Origin: Staphylococcus borealis
GTDB taxonomy: Bacteria; Bacillota; Bacilli; Staphylococcales; Staphylococcaceae
Assembly: GCF_001224225.1 (NCBI RefSeq)
Contig: NZ_CUEE01000001.1
Location: 1-64,000 of the forward strand
Length of the DNA stretch: 64,000 bases
Reading direction: 5' to 3'
Part shown: positions 39,704 through 52,167 of the stretch, in pieces
How the letters are laid out: every line of letters starts with the position of its first letter
Numbering within the stretch: the stretch's first letter is position 1
The notes under the pieces: model-generated
What the model was told of the DNA's origin: nothing
Database searches by the model: none
Seen by the model: only the letters and a program-made list of their open reading frames with translations
Position numbers and translations under genes: made by a program

Positions 39704-39766
39704 AAAGCGCGCACCCCATCATATTTTAGTTGAGTTCACGCTTTGAAATTTATTTAATTGATGGGG
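39704..39766 (-). terminator. Terminator region of the S10-spc-alpha cluster, two overlapping hairpins
   Basis: On the minus strand after rplQ, CCCCATCA (39759-39766, read as reverse complement) can pair with TGATGGGG (39714-39721). AAAGCG (39739-39744) can pair with CGCTTT (39704-39709), which is followed directly by a T-run. The pairings interleave, so they are exclusive or form a pseudoknot. The second resembles a classic terminator. Nothing else was found in the spacer besides repeat D. Confidence 0.65.
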
Positions 39767-39858
39767 CACTCTGAGCTAGACAATATTTGTATGTGGCAAA
39801 CATTATCGTTGCACTCATTTGCTTTACATATAAGTAGTTAGTGTATTTATATCTTGAA

Positions 39859-40230
39859 TTAATCTACTAATTCGATGATAACTGATTCAGCACCGTCTCC
39901 GCGACGAGGACCTACTTTAAGAATACGAGTGTAACCACCTTGACGTTCTGTATAACGTTCAGCAATTTCACCGAATAATTTTTGAAGTGCAGTTTGTGTC
40001 GTTTCATCTTCGTTTAAGATTTCAACATTACGTAATGTTTTAGCAGCATTACGACGAGAAGCTAAATCTCCTTTTTTACCTAAAGTGATTAATTTCTCAA
40101 CAACACTACGAACTTCTTTTGCACGAGCTTCTGTAGTTTCAATACGTTCACTAACGATAAGTGAAGTAGCTAAGTCACGTAACATAGCTTTACGTTGATC
40201 AGAAGTACGACCTAATTTTCTGTAACCCAT
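39859..40230 (-). CDS. rplQ: 50S ribosomal protein L17
   Basis: A 123-residue L17, large-subunit protein near the tunnel exit: [38 protein letters not shown] and the C-terminal [18 protein letters not shown]. It is the last gene of the alpha operon, 21 bases after rpoA, followed by an unusual terminator region. Confidence 0.96.
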   Translation of the reverse strand: MGYRKLGRTSDQRKAMLRDLATSLIVSERIETTEARAKEVRSVVEKLITLGKKGDLASRRNAAKTLRNVEILNEDETTQTALQKLFGEIAERYTERQGGYTRILKVGPRRGDGAESVIIELVD

Positions 40231-40251
40231 GAGTTGACCTCCTTTAACTTA

Positions 40252-41196
40252 TTAATCTTCTTTTCTTAATCCTAATCCTAAATCTTCTAATTTATATTTA
40301 ACTTCTTCTAGAGATTTACGACCTAAATTACGAACTTTCATCATATCAGCTTCAGATTTATCAGCTAACTCTTGAACTGAATTGATTCCTGCACGTTTTA
40401 AACAGTTGTATGAACGTACTGATAAGTCTAATTCTTCAATAGACATTTCAAGTACTTTTTCTTTTTGATCTTCTTCTTTTTCAATCATGATTTCAGCATT
40501 TTGTGCTTCATCTGTAAGACCTACAAAAATATTTAAATGTTCAGTCAAAATCTTAGCAGCTAATGATACTGACTCTTGTGGAGTGATTGAACCATTAGTC
40601 CAAACATCTAAAGTTAATTTATCAAAATCACTACTTTGACCGACACGTGTATTTTCAACTGTATAGTTAACACGTTCAACTGGTGAGTATAGTGAATCAA
40701 CAGGAATTACACCGATTGGTAAATCACTAGTATTATTTTGTTCTGCTAATGCGTAACCTCTACCCTTGTTAGCAACAAGACGAATTTTTAAATGTCCACC
40801 TTTAGACACTGTTGCGATTTTAAGTTCTGGATTTAGAACTTCCACATCACTATCATGAGTAATGTCACTTGCAGTAACTTCGCCTTCATCTCGAACATCG
40901 ATTTCTAATGTTTTATCTTCTTCAGAATAGATTTTAAGTGCTAATTTTTTGATGTTCATAATGATAGTAGAAACATCTTCAACAACATTATCTATAGCTG
41001 AGAACTCGTGTAAAACACCTTCAATTTCAATGTACTTAACGGCTGCACCTGGTAATGAAGATAGTAGGATACGACGTAAGGAGTTTCCTAGTGTAGTACC
41101 GTAGCCACGTTCTAGTGGTTCAACAACGAACTTACCGAATTTAGCATCTTCACTAATTTCAATTGTCTCAATTCTAGGTTTTTCAATTTCTATCAT
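40252..41196 (-). CDS. rpoA: RNA polymerase alpha subunit
   Basis: A 314-residue alpha subunit. The N-terminal domain (about 1-230) with [20 protein letters not shown] assembles core polymerase. A Glu/Lys-rich linker leads to the C-terminal domain (about 245-310) with [17 protein letters not shown] and [16 protein letters not shown], which binds UP elements and activators. It lies between rpsK and rplQ in the alpha operon. Confidence 0.97.
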   Translation of the reverse strand: MIEIEKPRIETIEISEDAKFGKFVVEPLERGYGTTLGNSLRRILLSSLPGAAVKYIEIEGVLHEFSAIDNVVEDVSTIIMNIKKLALKIYSEEDKTLEIDVRDEGEVTASDITHDSDVEVLNPELKIATVSKGGHLKIRLVANKGRGYALAEQNNTSDLPIGVIPVDSLYSPVERVNYTVENTRVGQSSDFDKLTLDVWTNGSITPQESVSLAAKILTEHLNIFVGLTDEAQNAEIMIEKEEDQKEKVLEMSIEELDLSVRSYNCLKRAGINSVQELADKSEADMMKVRNLGRKSLEEVKYKLEDLGLGLRKED

Positions 41197-41279
41197 TTAC
41201 AAAAATCCTCCTTAATTACGTCGACTTAATTTTAAACTGTTTCGCTCAGTGATCTGTAACAATAACAATCTATTAAAAA

Positions 41280-41669
41280 TTAGACGCGACGACGTTTTGG
41301 TGGACGACAACCGTTATGTGGTACTGGAGTAACGTCTCTGATTGCAGTTACTTCTAGACCAGCTGATTGTAATGCACGGATAGCTGATTCACGACCTGGT
41401 CCAGGTCCTTTTACTGTTACTTCAACAGTTTTTAAACCATGTTCCATTGCTGATTTTGATGCAGTTTCAGAAGCCATTTGCGCTGCGAATGGAGTTGATT
41501 TTTTAGATCCTTTGAAACCTAATGCACCAGCTGATGACCAAGATAAAGCATTACCAAATTCATCAGTGATAGTTACGATTGTATTATTGAATGTTGAACG
41601 GATGTGAGCCACACCATTTTCAATATTCTTTTTAACTCTACGTTTACGAGATACTTGTTTACGTGCCAT
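41280..41669 (-). CDS. rpsK: 30S ribosomal protein S11
   Basis: A 129-residue S11 of the 30S platform, near the mRNA exit. [31 protein letters not shown] and the end [18 protein letters not shown] are invariant family segments. It is 23 bases after rpsM. Confidence 0.97.
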
Positions 41670-41692
41670 TTATATTTTGCCTCCTTTACCTA

Positions 41693-42058
41693 TTATTTTT
41701 TCTTGTTAGCTACAGTTTTAACTGGGCCTTTACGCGTACGTGCGTTGTTTTTAGTTTTTTGACCGCGAACTGGTAAACCACGACGATGACGGATACCACG
41801 GTATGATGAAATTTCCATTAAACGTTTAATGTTTAAGTTTTGTTCACGACGTAAGTCACCTTCAACTTTATAACTGTCAACAACTTCACGAATACGACCT
41901 AATTCGTCATCTGTTAAATCTTTTACACGTGTGTCTGCTGATACGTTAGCTTCTTCAACGATTTTTTTAGCTGTTGAAGTACCAATACCATATACATATG
42001 TTAATGAAATAACGATACGTTTTTCACGTGGAATATCTACTCCTGCAATACGTGCCAT
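41693..42058 (-). CDS. rpsM: 30S ribosomal protein S13
   Basis: A 121-residue S13 of the 30S head, contacting P-site tRNA and the 50S subunit. [25 protein letters not shown] has the family start. The C-terminal [16 protein letters not shown] and [12 protein letters not shown] segments are basic. It is 22 bases after rpmJ. Confidence 0.97.
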   Translation of the reverse strand: MARIAGVDIPREKRIVISLTYVYGIGTSTAKKIVEEANVSADTRVKDLTDDELGRIREVVDSYKVEGDLRREQNLNIKRLMEISSYRGIRHRRGLPVRGQKTKNNARTRKGPVKTVANKKK

Positions 42059-42080
42059 ATATATTTACACCTCTCTTTTA

Positions 42081-42206
<126 letters not shown>

Positions 42207-42225
42207 CTATATTATGGAGTGACGA

Positions 42226-42444
42226 TTATTTATAACGATAAGTAATTCTACCGCGTGATAAATCATACGGAGACATTTCTACAGTTACTTTGTCGCCAGG
42301 TAGAATACGAATATAATTCATTCTAATTTTACCACTCACGTGCGCTAAAATTTCATGACCATTTTCTAATTCTACTTTAAACATAGCATTTGGTAAAGTA
42401 TCTAATACTGTACCTTCTAATTCAATTACATCTTGTTTCGCCAT
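42226..42444 (-). CDS. infA: Translation initiation factor IF-1
   Basis: A 72-residue OB-fold (S1-like) protein: [40 protein letters not shown] and [15 protein letters not shown]. It occupies the ribosomal A site during initiation. It follows adk directly. The map gene found between adk and infA in B. subtilis is absent. A possible promoter lies just upstream. Confidence 0.97.
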   Translation of the reverse strand: MAKQDVIELEGTVLDTLPNAMFKVELENGHEILAHVSGKIRMNYIRILPGDKVTVEMSPYDLSRGRITYRYK

Positions 42445-42464
42445 TGATTAACTTCCCCCTTTTT

Positions 42465-42493
42465 ACAATAGTAAGGTAATCGTCAATAGACAA
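42465..42493 (-). promoter_or_regulatory. Possible internal promoter before infA
   Basis: On the minus strand TTGTCT (42488-42493), 17 bases, TATTGT (42465-42470). The 197-base adk-infA gap is unusually wide for this cluster, which supports an internal promoter, but the hexamers are only moderate. Confidence 0.4.
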
Positions 42494-42641
42494 CTTCAAC
42501 GATACGAATCTAATATAGTGACTAGTTATAATAAGTTTAACAAAATGCGGGAATTATTATCGTCATTCGACACTCAGAAAATTAATTCTTGCCAGAGAAA
42601 CCTAATCAAATTCACATAAACCTAGACCGTATTAAGTTGAT

Positions 42642-43310
<669 letters not shown>

Positions 43311-44603
43311 TTATCTACCACCAAAGCCTTTATATTCTTTTTGACTCACTTGAGCTTCAAGTGATTTCATAGTTTCAATTGCTACACCAATTACGATTAA
43401 TAAGCTTGTACCACCAATTTGAATCGATTGAGGTAAACTCATAAACTTAGTTGCTAGAATTGGTAATATCGCAATGACTGCTAAGAAAATAGAGCCGACA
43501 AAAGTTAAGCGATAAAGTACTTTAGTAATATATTTTTTAGTTTGATCGCCAGGTCTGATACCTGGAACGTAACTACCTTGTTTCTTCAAGTTGTCAGCCA
43601 TTTTTTCAGGATTAACTTGAACAAAGGCATAGAAATACGTAAATGCAATAATTAGAATTACATAAACAATCATGCCGTAAGTGTTTGAAGGGTTAGCATA
43701 TTCAGATATAGTTTGCGCCCAATCAGCTTTAGGGAAGAACAGTGTTAATGTTCTTGGCAATAAGAAAAATGCCATCGCAAAGATTACTGGAATTACCCCT
43801 GCAGAGTTAACTTTTAAAGGTAGATATGTTGCTTGGGATCCTAATCTTTGTGCAGATTGTTTTTTAGCGTATTGGATAGGAATTTTACGTTTTGCTTCTA
43901 GTACATAAATCGCACCAATTGTAAGTAAAACTAATCCTACAATTAAGCCAATCACTTTTAACCATGCCAACGTTGTATCATCATTACCAACAAATGCTTG
44001 TTGCACAAATTGGATAATTGATGACGGCAATGTTGATAAGATACCTGCAAAGATAATGATAGAAATACCATTACCCACACCAAATTGAGTGATTTGGTCA
44101 CCAAGCCAAATTAGAAATGCTGTTCCTGCTGTTAAAACAACGGCAATCAATAAATAACTCATTACAGATTGGTGAATAATTAATTTACCACCTAAATAGT
44201 TATTAAATTGGAATGCCATACCAATTGACTGTATAAAAGCCAAAATGATAGCGAAATAACGTGTTACATTGCTAAGCTTTCTTTTACCTACTTCACCTTG
44301 TTTCGCCCATTCAGAGAATTTCGGAACAATATCCATTTGTAATAATTGCATTACGATAGATGCAGTGATGTAGGGCATAATGCCCATAGCAAATATTGAA
44401 AAGTTCTTTAAGGCTCCGCCACCAAACGTATTAAGAAGAGCGGCGACTCCTTGATCAGAACCTTGTTGTTCAAAAGGCTCAGGGTTAACACCTGGAGCCG
44501 GAATGTAAGTTCCTATTTTGAATATAATTAACATTGCTAAGGTAAAGAAAATCTTGTTTCGAACTTCTTTAGTTTTAAAGAAGCTCACAAGCGTTTGAAA
44601 CAT
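43311..44603 (-). CDS. secY: Preprotein translocase subunit SecY
   Basis: A 430-residue, ten-helix channel of the Sec translocon. The plug and helix-2 region includes [20 protein letters not shown]. The cytosolic loop has IPIQYAKK and the late [17 protein letters not shown]...PGIRPG is the SecA/ribosome-binding loop. The start overlaps the rplO stop by one base (TAATG). This is the housekeeping SecY, not the accessory SecY2. Confidence 0.97.
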   Translation of the reverse strand: MFQTLVSFFKTKEVRNKIFFTLAMLIIFKIGTYIPAPGVNPEPFEQQGSDQGVAALLNTFGGGALKNFSIFAMGIMPYITASIVMQLLQMDIVPKFSEWAKQGEVGKRKLSNVTRYFAIILAFIQSIGMAFQFNNYLGGKLIIHQSVMSYLLIAVVLTAGTAFLIWLGDQITQFGVGNGISIIIFAGILSTLPSSIIQFVQQAFVGNDDTTLAWLKVIGLIVGLVLLTIGAIYVLEAKRKIPIQYAKKQSAQRLGSQATYLPLKVNSAGVIPVIFAMAFFLLPRTLTLFFPKADWAQTISEYANPSNTYGMIVYVILIIAFTYFYAFVQVNPEKMADNLKKQGSYVPGIRPGDQTKKYITKVLYRLTFVGSIFLAVIAILPILATKFMSLPQSIQIGGTSLLIVIGVAIETMKSLEAQVSQKEYKGFGGR

Positions 44604-45043
44604 TAGATCACCTCGTGTGCTCCACCTTTTGCATCAATTGCTTCTGCTGCTGAAGCTGAGAATTTGTGAGCTTTCACTGTCAATTTTTTATCAAGTGAGC
44701 CGTTACCTAGTACTTTAATACCAGATTTTTCATTCTTAACTACACCAGTTTCAACTAATAAAGCTGGAGTTACTTCAGTACCATCTTCAAATTTATTAAG
44801 TTGGTCTAAGTTAACAATAGCATATTCTTTACGATTAATGTTAGTGAAACCACGTTTTGGTAAACGACGGAATAAAGGTAATTGTCCACCTTCAAATCCT
44901 GGTCTTACGCCACCACCTGAACGTGCTTTTTGACCTTTTTGTCCGCGACCACTAGTTTTACCATTACCAGAACCAGCACCACGGCCAACACGGTTACGTA
45001 CACGACGTGAACCTTCAGCTGCTTTTAACTCATGTAATTTCAT
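44603..45043 (-). CDS. rplO: 50S ribosomal protein L15
   Basis: A 146-residue L15. The N-terminal glycine/basic-rich tail ([20 protein letters not shown]) penetrates 23S r[23 protein letters not shown] is the family centre. It lies 19 bases after rpmD in the spc operon and is translationally coupled to secY. Confidence 0.97.
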   Translation of the reverse strand: MKLHELKAAEGSRRVRNRVGRGAGSGNGKTSGRGQKGQKARSGGGVRPGFEGGQLPLFRRLPKRGFTNINRKEYAIVNLDQLNKFEDGTEVTPALLVETGVVKNEKSGIKVLGNGSLDKKLTVKAHKFSASAAEAIDAKGGAHEVI

Positions 45044-45062
45044 TATATAGGCACCTCCTTAA

Positions 45063-45242
45063 TTATTTTTCTTCTACTGTCAATAAGTGTCTAACTTTGT
45101 TGATTTGCCCACGGATTGCAGGGTTATCTTCAACTACTACTGAACTATTAGTCTTTTTAAGACCTAAAGCTTCAACAGTTTTACGTTGTGTTTCAGGACG
45201 ACCAATAACACTACGAGTGAGGGTAATTTGTAATTTAGCCAT
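45063..45242 (-). CDS. rpmD: 50S ribosomal protein L30
   Basis: A 59-residue L30: [20 protein letters not shown], then [19 protein letters not shown] and [19 protein letters not shown]. The length is normal for bacterial L30. It lies between rpsE and rplO with GGAGGGAAAATAG before the ATG. Confidence 0.96.
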   Translation of the reverse strand: MAKLQITLTRSVIGRPETQRKTVEALGLKKTNSSVVVEDNPAIRGQINKVRHLLTVEEK

Positions 45243-45258
45243 TATCTATTTTCCCTCC

Positions 45259-45759
45259 TTAATTATATAATTCTTCTACTGATTTGCCGCGTAATTTAGC
45301 AACATCTTCAGCATTTTTAAGGTTTTGTAAACCATTGATAGTAGCACGAACCATATTGATTGGTGTGTTAGATCCTAATGATTTACTTAAGATATCAGTG
45401 ATACCTGCTAATTCTAATACGGCACGAACTGGACCACCAGCGATTACCCCTGTACCAGGTGCAGCTGGTTTCATGAATACGCTACCTGAACCGTAACGAC
45501 CAGTGATAGTGTGAGGAGTAGTTCCTTCAACACGTGGAACAACTACTAAATCTTTTTTAGCTGCTTCGACAGCTTTTTTGATAGCTTCTGGTACCTCTTG
45601 TGCTTTACCAGTACCGAAACCTACACGACCATTTTTGTCTCCAACTACTACTAATGCAGTGAAACGGAAACGACGTCCACCTTTAACAACTTTAGCAACA
45701 CGATTGATTGTTACAACGCGTTCTTCAAATTCTTTCGTTTCTTCTTCTCTACGAGCCAT
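45259..45759 (-). CDS. rpsE: 30S ribosomal protein S5
   Basis: A 166-residue S5. The dsRNA-binding N-domain includes [18 protein letters not shown], the loop where spectinomycin-resistance changes occur; no obvious deletion is seen there. The C-domain includes [21 protein letters not shown]. It affects decoding accuracy. Confidence 0.97.
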   Translation of the reverse strand: MARREEETKEFEERVVTINRVAKVVKGGRRFRFTALVVVGDKNGRVGFGTGKAQEVPEAIKKAVEAAKKDLVVVPRVEGTTPHTITGRYGSGSVFMKPAAPGTGVIAGGPVRAVLELAGITDILSKSLGSNTPINMVRATINGLQNLKNAEDVAKLRGKSVEELYN

Positions 45760-45779
45760 GTATTTGTCCCTCCTTTAAA

Positions 45780-46142
45780 TTAAAATTCTAATCCGCTTTC
45801 TCTAGCAGCTTCTGCTAAAGCTTTTACACGACCATGGTATAAATAACCGCCACGATCAAATACGATTTCTTTAATGCCTTTTTCTGATGCTTTTTTAGCA
45901 ATTGCTTCGCCTACTTTTGTAGATAAATCTACTTTAGAAGCTGATTCGCTTGCGATATCTTTATCTTTTGATGAAGCTTGAGCTAAAGTTACGCCTTTAA
46001 CATCATCGATAATTTGTGCATAAATGTGTTTGTTTGAACGATATACATTTAAACGTGGTTTTTCAGCTGTACCTGATAATTTAGTACGCACACGAGCATG
46101 TCTTTTCAAACGCACTTTGTTTTTATCAATTTTACTGATCAT
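45780..46142 (-). CDS. rplR: 50S ribosomal protein L18
   Basis: A 120-residue L18, the 5S rRNA-binding protein: [35 protein letters not shown] and [20 protein letters not shown]. It lies between rplF and rpsE in standard order. Confidence 0.97.
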   Translation of the reverse strand: MISKIDKNKVRLKRHARVRTKLSGTAEKPRLNVYRSNKHIYAQIIDDVKGVTLAQASSKDKDIASESASKVDLSTKVGEAIAKKASEKGIKEIVFDRGGYLYHGRVKALAEAARESGLEF

Positions 46143-46173
46143 TGTATTACTCCTTTCTTAAGAGAGTTATCTA

Positions 46174-46710
46174 TTATTTACCTGTTTTACCTTCTTTACG
46201 GCGAACGTATTCACCTTGGTAACGGATTCCTTTTCCTTTGTAAGGTTCTGGAGGTCTTACTGAACGGATGTTAGATGCGATTGCACCAACTTGTTCTTTA
46301 GATACACCAGATACTCTAACAGTTGTGTTTTTCTCTACTGCGAAAGTAATGCCATCTTCAGCTTTAATTTCAACAGGGTGAGAGTAACCAACGTTTAATA
46401 CTAAGTCACTACCTTGCATTTGAGCACGGTAACCTACACCAACAAGCTCAAGTGTTTTTTCGAAACCTTGAGAAACACCTTGTACCATATTATTTAATAA
46501 AGCACGAGTTGTACCATGAACTGTTCTATCTTCTTTAGACTCAGTAGGTCTTACAACTTCGATAGTGTTTTCTTCTTGTTTGAAAGTCATTCTTTCGTTA
46601 AATGTTCTAGTTAATTCACCTTTAGGACCTTTTACAGTAGCAGTATGACCATCAAAAGTTACTGTAACGTCGCTAGGGATGTCAATAATTTTCTTACCAA
46701 CACGACTCAT
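46174..46710 (-). CDS. rplF: 50S ribosomal protein L6
   Basis: A 178-residue L6 with two repeated alpha/beta domains: [15 protein letters not shown] at the start and [18 protein letters not shown] at the end. It lies near the GTPase-associated centre and the sarcin-ricin loop. Normal length and order. Confidence 0.97.
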
Positions 46711-46734
46711 GTTATGGCACCTCCTTATTTATTA

Positions 46735-47133
46735 TTACCAAACGTATGCGATAATTTCTCCGCCAACGTTACGTTTTCTTGCTTCTTTGTCAGTGATAAC
46801 ACCTTCAGAAGTTGAAACTAATGCAATACCTAAACCATTTAATACTTTAGGTACTTCGTTTGCTTTAGCATAAACACGTAAACCTGGTTTAGAGATACGT
46901 TTTAATCCTGTGATAACACGTTCATTGTTTTGACCATATTTTAAGAATAAACGAATAACACCTTGTTTATCATCTTCAACGTATTCTACGTTTTTAATGA
47001 AACCTTCACTTTTTAAGATTTCAGCAATTTGTTTTTTAATGTTAGACGCAGGTAATTCTAATTTCTCGTGACGCACCATGTTTGCGTTTCTTACACGAGT
47101 AAGCATATCTGCGATTGGATCTGTCATTGTCAT
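46735..47133 (-). CDS. rpsH: 30S ribosomal protein S8
   Basis: A 132-residue S8, a primary 16S rRNA binder: [19 protein letters not shown] at the start and [20 protein letters not shown] near the end. In enterobacteria S8 represses the spc operon; no such site was evident here. Confidence 0.97.
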   Translation of the reverse strand: MTMTDPIADMLTRVRNANMVRHEKLELPASNIKKQIAEILKSEGFIKNVEYVEDDKQGVIRLFLKYGQNNERVITGLKRISKPGLRVYAKANEVPKVLNGLGIALVSTSEGVITDKEARKRNVGGEIIAYVW

Positions 47134-47164
47134 TGATTGTTGCCTCCTTTCAGACTCTTATATA

Positions 47165-47350
47165 TTACCAGCTAGCTTTACGTACGCCAGGGATTTGCCC
47201 TTTGTAAGCTAATTCACGGAAACAAATACGGCATAATTTAAATTTACGATATACAGAATGTGGACGACCACAACGTTCACAACGAGTATATTCACGTACT
47301 GCATATTTTTGTTTTTTCTGTTGCTTAGCAACCATAGAAGTTTTAGCCAC
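47165..47350 (-). CDS. rpsZ: 30S ribosomal protein S14, zinc-binding type Z
   Basis: A 61-residue S14 of the short zinc type, with ligand pairs in [20 protein letters not shown]. Staphylococci also carry a zinc-free paralog elsewhere. This one lies in its normal place between rplE and rpsH. Confidence 0.96.
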
Positions 47351-47373
47351 TTAATTAGCCTCCTTTTTAGAGA

Positions 47374-47913
47374 TTATTTACGAAATGGCATACCGAAGTT
47401 TGTTAACAATTCACGAGCTTCCTCGTCAGTGTTAGCAGTTGTTACGATAACAATATCCATTCCTCTTACTTTACTTACTTTATCATAGTCGATTTCTGGG
47501 AAAATTAATTGTTCTTTAATTCCTAATGTGTAGTTACCACGACCATCGAATGCTGTTTTAGAAACACCTTGGAAGTCACGTACACGAGGTAATGAAACTG
47601 CGATTAATTTATCTAAGAATTCATACATTCTTTCTCCGCGAAGTGTAACTTTCGCACCGATTGGCATACCTTCACGTAAACGGAATGTTGCAACTGATTT
47701 TTTAGCTTTTGTTACTAATGGTTTTTGACCAGTGATTAATTCTAATTCTTCTACAGCGTTATCTAACACTTTAGAGTTTTGAACTGCATCACCTACACCC
47801 ATATTTACAACGATTTTTTCGATTTTTGGTACTTCCATTACAGAACTATAGTTGAATTTTTTAACTAAGTTTTCAGTAACTTCAGTATTGTATCTTTCTT
47901 TTAAACGGTTCAA
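47374..47913 (-). CDS. rplE: 50S ribosomal protein L5
   Basis: A 179-residue L5, binding 5S rRNA and P-site t[39 protein letters not shown] and [19 protein letters not shown]. The frame extends to 47931, but those codons are the AAAGGAGG ribosome site itself. The TTG at 47913 gives the usual start (then NRLKERYN). Confidence 0.96.
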   Translation of the reverse strand: MNRLKERYNTEVTENLVKKFNYSSVMEVPKIEKIVVNMGVGDAVQNSKVLDNAVEELELITGQKPLVTKAKKSVATFRLREGMPIGAKVTLRGERMYEFLDKLIAVSLPRVRDFQGVSKTAFDGRGNYTLGIKEQLIFPEIDYDKVSKVRGMDIVIVTTANTDEEARELLTNFGMPFRK

Positions 47914-47938
47914 AGTGGATCCTCCTTTCAACTAGTTA

Positions 47939-48256
47939 TTAATTATTAGATTTGATTTCTTCGCCAGATTTTTTAGCGATACGAACTTTTTTACCATCAA
48001 CAAATTTGTAACCGACACGTGTAGGTTCGTTTGTTTTAGGGTCTAATAATTGTACGTTAGAAACATGGATTGCTGCCTCTGTTTCTAAGATTCCACCTTC
48101 AGGATTTAATTGAGTTGGTTTTTGGTGTTTTTTAATTACGTTAACACCTTCCACAACGACACGGTCTTTTTTAGGTTCAGTAGCGATTACTTTACCTTCT
48201 TTACCTTTGTCTTTACCTGCGATAACTTTTACGTTGTCACCTTTTTTGATATGCAT
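47939..48256 (-). CDS. rplX: 50S ribosomal protein L24
   Basis: A 105-residue L24 with a KOW motif near the N-terminus ([20 protein letters not shown]). It initiates 50S assembly. The C-terminal [11 protein letters not shown] is typical. It is 35 bases after rplN. Confidence 0.97.
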   Translation of the reverse strand: MHIKKGDNVKVIAGKDKGKEGKVIATEPKKDRVVVEGVNVIKKHQKPTQLNPEGGILETEAAIHVSNVQLLDPKTNEPTRVGYKFVDGKKVRIAKKSGEEIKSNN

Positions 48257-48291
48257 GTGGGCACCTCCTTAAATGATTTGGTTTTTATAAA

Positions 48292-48663
<372 letters not shown>

Positions 48664-48691
48664 TTAAACCTCCCTTATCTCTAATCTTGTA

Positions 48692-48955
48692 TTAAATAAT
48701 TACTGACTCTTCAACAATTTCTACTAAACGAAAACGTTTTGATGCTGATAAAGGACGAGTTTCTTGAATTTTAACAATGTCTCCTAATTTAGCTGAATTG
48801 TTTTCATCATGAGTTTTGTATTTTTTAGAGTATTTTACACGTTTACCGTATAATTTGTGTGTTTTGTAAGTTTCAACTAATACAGTGATAGTTTTGTCCA
48901 TTTTATCTGAAACAACTTTACCTACATAAACTTTACGATCGTTTCTTTCACTCAC
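48692..48955 (-). CDS. rpsQ: 30S ribosomal protein S17
   Basis: An 87-residue OB-fold S17: [42 protein letters not shown]. It is needed in early 30S assembly. Last gene of the S10 block before rplN. Confidence 0.97.
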   Translation of the reverse strand: MSERNDRKVYVGKVVSDKMDKTITVLVETYKTHKLYGKRVKYSKKYKTHDENNSAKLGDIVKIQETRPLSASKRFRLVEIVEESVII

Positions 48956-48981
48956 TTTTGTAACCTCCTCTTTCGAATGTT

Positions 48982-49191
48982 TTATTGATTAGCTTTACTT
49001 TCTTCGATTTCTCTTTCACGAGCAACAGTTTTTAGACGTGCAATCGTTTTTCTAACTGTACGAATACGTGCAGTTTCCTCTAATTGACCTGTAGCTAACT
49101 GAAAGCGTAGGTTAAAAAGCTCTTCTTTTGAAGATTTGATTTGTTCTTCGATTTCTGAAGTGGTTAAGTCTCTAATTTCCTTAGCTTTCAT
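48982..49191 (-). CDS. rpmC: 50S ribosomal protein L29
   Basis: A 69-residue, two-helix L29 beginning [17 protein letters not shown], located at the tunnel exit where trigger factor and SRP dock. The frame can be read up to 49215 inside rplP, but ATG 49191 fits the family. It overlaps the rplP end by 11 bases, so translation is coupled. Confidence 0.96.
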   Translation of the reverse strand: MKAKEIRDLTTSEIEEQIKSSKEELFNLRFQLATGQLEETARIRTVRKTIARLKTVAREREIEESKANQ

Positions 49192-49615
49192 TTGTTTCAC
49201 CACCCAATTCTTCACGTTTTACAAACTTAGTTTTTACTGGAAGTTTGTGACTTGCTAAACGTAATGCTTCACGAGCAACTTCTTCTGATACGCCTGCAAC
49301 CTCGAATAAAATTCTACCTGGTTTTACAACAGCGATCCAGCCTTCAACGGCACCTTTACCAGCACCCATACGTACTTCTAAAGGTTTTTTAGTATATGGT
49401 GTATGAGGGAAGATTTTAATCCAAACTTTCCCGCCACGTTTCATGTAACGTGTCATAGCAATACGAGCAGATTCGATTTGACGAGAAGTGATCCAAGATG
49501 TTGTAGTAGCTTGTAATCCATACTCACCAAATGTTACATAGTTACCGCCTTTAGAACGACCAGTTGTTTTAGGACGATGTTGACGACGATATTTAACACG
49601 TTTTGGTAGTAACAT
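49181..49615 (-). CDS. rplP: 50S ribosomal protein L16
   Basis: A 144-residue L16 near the A-site and peptidyl-transferase centre: [34 protein letters not shown] and [19 protein letters not shown]. It is the target site of evernimicin-type resistance changes in Gram-positives; none is obvious. It starts 2 bases after rpsC. Confidence 0.97.
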   Translation of the reverse strand: MLLPKRVKYRRQHRPKTTGRSKGGNYVTFGEYGLQATTTSWITSRQIESARIAMTRYMKRGGKVWIKIFPHTPYTKKPLEVRMGAGKGAVEGWIAVVKPGRILFEVAGVSEEVAREALRLASHKLPVKTKFVKREELGGETNES

Positions 49616-49617
49616 TA

Positions 49618-50271
49618 TTATTTTCCTCCTTCACTAGTATTCTTAGTAGGAAGAACTTCACCACGATAAATCCATACTTTAACACCTAATTTACCGTAAG
49701 TAGTGTCTGCTTCAGCATGTGCATAATCGATGTCAGCACGTAAAGTATGAAGTGGAACAGTTCCTTCTGAATATTGTTCAGCACGAGCAATGTCAGCTCC
49801 GCCTAAACGACCTGATACTTGAGTTTTGATACCTTTAGCACCAAGTTTCATAGCTCTTGAAATAGCTTGTTTTTGTACACGACGGAATGAAGCACGGTTT
49901 TCTAATTGACGTGCAATATTCTCAGCAACTAAACGAGCATCGATATCAATTTTCTTGATTTCGATAACGTTGATGTGTACTTTTTTATCAGTTAAGTTGT
50001 TTAATTTATTACGAAGTTTTTCAATTTCAGATCCGCCTTTACCAATTACCATACCTGGTTTACCAGTGTGAATGGCAATGTTAATACGGTTAGCAGCACG
50101 TTCGATTTCAACGTGAGAAACTGATGCTTCTTTTAATTCGTTATCAATGAATTTACGGATTCTTAAATCTTCGTGTAATAGTGAAGCGAAATCTTTTTCA
50201 GCATACCATTTTGCTTCCCAGTCACGGATGATACCGACACGAAGTCCGATAGGATTAATTTTTTGACCCAC
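49618..50271 (-). CDS. rpsC: 30S ribosomal protein S3
   Basis: A 217-residue S3 with an N-terminal KH domain ([20 protein letters not shown] gives the GxxG loop) and C-terminal S3 domain ([20 protein letters not shown]). It lines the mRNA entry and has helicase activity with S4 and S5. Confidence 0.97.
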   Translation of the reverse strand: MGQKINPIGLRVGIIRDWEAKWYAEKDFASLLHEDLRIRKFIDNELKEASVSHVEIERAANRINIAIHTGKPGMVIGKGGSEIEKLRNKLNNLTDKKVHINVIEIKKIDIDARLVAENIARQLENRASFRRVQKQAISRAMKLGAKGIKTQVSGRLGGADIARAEQYSEGTVPLHTLRADIDYAHAEADTTYGKLGVKVWIYRGEVLPTKNTSEGGK

Positions 50272-50294
50272 AGTGTTCCCTCCTTAAATAGTTA

Positions 50295-50648
50295 TTAAGC
50301 TTCTTTAGCTTCTTCTTTACCGTCACTTACGACGATTGTAATGTGGCTTGTACGTTTATTGATAGCACTTGCACGACCTTGTGCACGTGGACGGAAACGT
50401 TTTAAAGTTGGTCCTTCATTTGCATATGCTTCTTTAACTACTAATTCATCAGTGTTCATGTCATAGTTATGTTCAGCATTTGCTAAAGCGGACATTAATA
50501 CTTTTTCAATTACTGGTGATGAAGCTTTGTTAGTTAATTTTAAAATAGCAATAGCTTCTCCAGCATTTTTACCTCTAATTAAGTCAAGAACTAATCTTAC
50601 TTTACGAGGTGCGATTCTGATTGTTCTAGCAACCGCTTTTGCTTCCAT
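50295..50648 (-). CDS. rplV: 50S ribosomal protein L22
   Basis: A 117-residue L22: [20 protein letters not shown] and the tunnel hairpin [20 protein letters not shown], where macrolide-resistance insertions and deletions occur in staphylococci. The hairpin looks standard. It lies between rpsS and rpsC. Confidence 0.97.
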   Translation of the reverse strand: MEAKAVARTIRIAPRKVRLVLDLIRGKNAGEAIAILKLTNKASSPVIEKVLMSALANAEHNYDMNTDELVVKEAYANEGPTLKRFRPRAQGRASAINKRTSHITIVVSDGKEEAKEA

Positions 50649-50675
50649 TAGGATTTCCTCCTCTACTTCTATTTA

Positions 50676-50954
50676 TTATCTTCTAGTTTTTTTATCGTCT
50701 GCAGCATGTCCTTTAAATGTACGAGTTGGAGCAAATTCACCTAATTTGTGACCTACCATATCTTCAGTTACATAAACAGGTACATGTTTACGACCATCGT
50801 ATACTGCAAAAGTATGACCGATGAAATTTGGGAAAATTGTAGAACGACGAGACCATGTTTTGATTACTTGTTTCTTTTCGCTTCCGTCTTGAGCTTCTAC
50901 TTTTTTCATTAAATGATCATCGACGAAAGGTCCTTTTTTAATACTACGAGCCAT
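50676..50954 (-). CDS. rpsS: 30S ribosomal protein S19
   Basis: A 92-residue S19 of the 30S head: [40 protein letters not shown] and [20 protein letters not shown]. The frame extends to 50990 over the ribosome site, so ATG 50954 is used. It pairs with S13 near the A-site finger. Confidence 0.97.
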   Translation of the reverse strand: MARSIKKGPFVDDHLMKKVEAQDGSEKKQVIKTWSRRSTIFPNFIGHTFAVYDGRKHVPVYVTEDMVGHKLGEFAPTRTFKGHAADDKKTRR

Positions 50955-51018
50955 TTGGGCGCCTCCCTTCTTATTGTGTGCGTGCAGCAATTAAGCCGCA
51001 CACCCAAATAAGTTGTTA

Positions 51019-51852
51019 TTATTTTTTCTTACGTCCACGAACGATAAGTTTGTCTGATGATTTTTTACCACGACGAGTTTTCTTACCAAGTGTTGGTTTA
51101 CCCCATGGTGACATTGGAGATGGTCTACCGATTGGAGCACGACCTTCACCACCACCGTGTGGGTGATCGTTAGGGTTCATTACTGAACCACGAACTGTTG
51201 GACGGATACCTTTCCATCTAGAACGTCCAGCTTTACCAACATTAACTAATTCATGTTGTAAGTTACCAACTTGTCCAATTGTAGCACGGCAAGTTGATAA
51301 GATCATACGAACTTCACCAGAACGTAATCTGATTAATACGTATTTACCTTCTTTACCAAGTACTTGTGAACTTGCACCCGCTGAACGAGCTAATTGTCCA
51401 CCTTTACCAGGTTTTAATTCGATATTGTGAATTACAGTACCAACAGGAATGTTTTGTAAAGGTAATGCGTTACCAACTTTAATGTCGGCATCTGCACCAC
51501 TTTCAACTTCTTGGCCTACTTGTAATCCTTTTGGAGCAATAATATAACGTTTTTCACCATCAGCATATACTAATAAAGCAATGTTAGCTGAACGGTTTGG
51601 ATCATATTGGATTGAATCAACTTTTGCAGTGATTCCATCTTTGTTACGTTTGAAATCGATAACACGGTATTGACGTTTGTGTCCTCCACCATGGTGACGA
51701 ACTGTCAATTTACCTTGGTTGTTACGACCCGCTTTTTTCGGTAGCGGTTGTAATAATGACTTTTCAGGAGTTGATTTCGTGATTTCAGCGAAATCTAAAC
51801 TAGTCATATTACGACGACCATTTGTAATTGGCTTATATTTTTTAAGAGCCAT
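51019..51852 (-). CDS. rplB: 50S ribosomal protein L2
   Basis: A 277-residue L2, essential for subunit association and peptidyl transfer. [17 protein letters not shown] starts it, the SH3-like centre has [18 protein letters not shown], and [17 protein letters not shown] holds the conserved histidines near the catalytic centre. The basic tail ends RGRKKK. Confidence 0.97.
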   Translation of the reverse strand: MALKKYKPITNGRRNMTSLDFAEITKSTPEKSLLQPLPKKAGRNNQGKLTVRHHGGGHKRQYRVIDFKRNKDGITAKVDSIQYDPNRSANIALLVYADGEKRYIIAPKGLQVGQEVESGADADIKVGNALPLQNIPVGTVIHNIELKPGKGGQLARSAGASSQVLGKEGKYVLIRLRSGEVRMILSTCRATIGQVGNLQHELVNVGKAGRSRWKGIRPTVRGSVMNPNDHPHGGGEGRAPIGRPSPMSPWGKPTLGKKTRRGKKSSDKLIVRGRKKK

Positions 51853-51891
51853 TGTCGCTTACCTCCTTAATGGTAACTTTTATTTTATTGT

Positions 51892-52167
51892 TTAGTTGAA
51901 TAAGTCAATTGAACCTTCTTTTAAAGTAACAATCGCTTTTCTTCCTTTGTTTGTATAGCCTTGGTAACGGCCCATACGTTTTTTCTTAGGTTTGTAGTTG
52001 ATGATGTTTACATTTGCAACTTTAACGTCGAAAATTTCTTCAACTGCAATTTTAACTTGTGTTTTATTAGCACGAGTATCTACGTCAAAAGTGTATTTAT
52101 CTTCAGCCATTGCTTCAGAAGATTTTTCAGTGATTACGGGGCGCTTAAGAACATCTCTTGCTTCCAT
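51892..52167 (-). CDS. rplW: 50S ribosomal protein L23
   Basis: A 91-residue L23 at the tunnel exit, docking site for trigger factor and [23 protein letters not shown] and [20 protein letters not shown]. The start overlaps the rplD stop by one base (TAATG). Confidence 0.97.
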   Translation of the reverse strand: MEARDVLKRPVITEKSSEAMAEDKYTFDVDTRANKTQVKIAVEEIFDVKVANVNIINYKPKKKRMGRYQGYTNKGRKAIVTLKEGSIDLFN

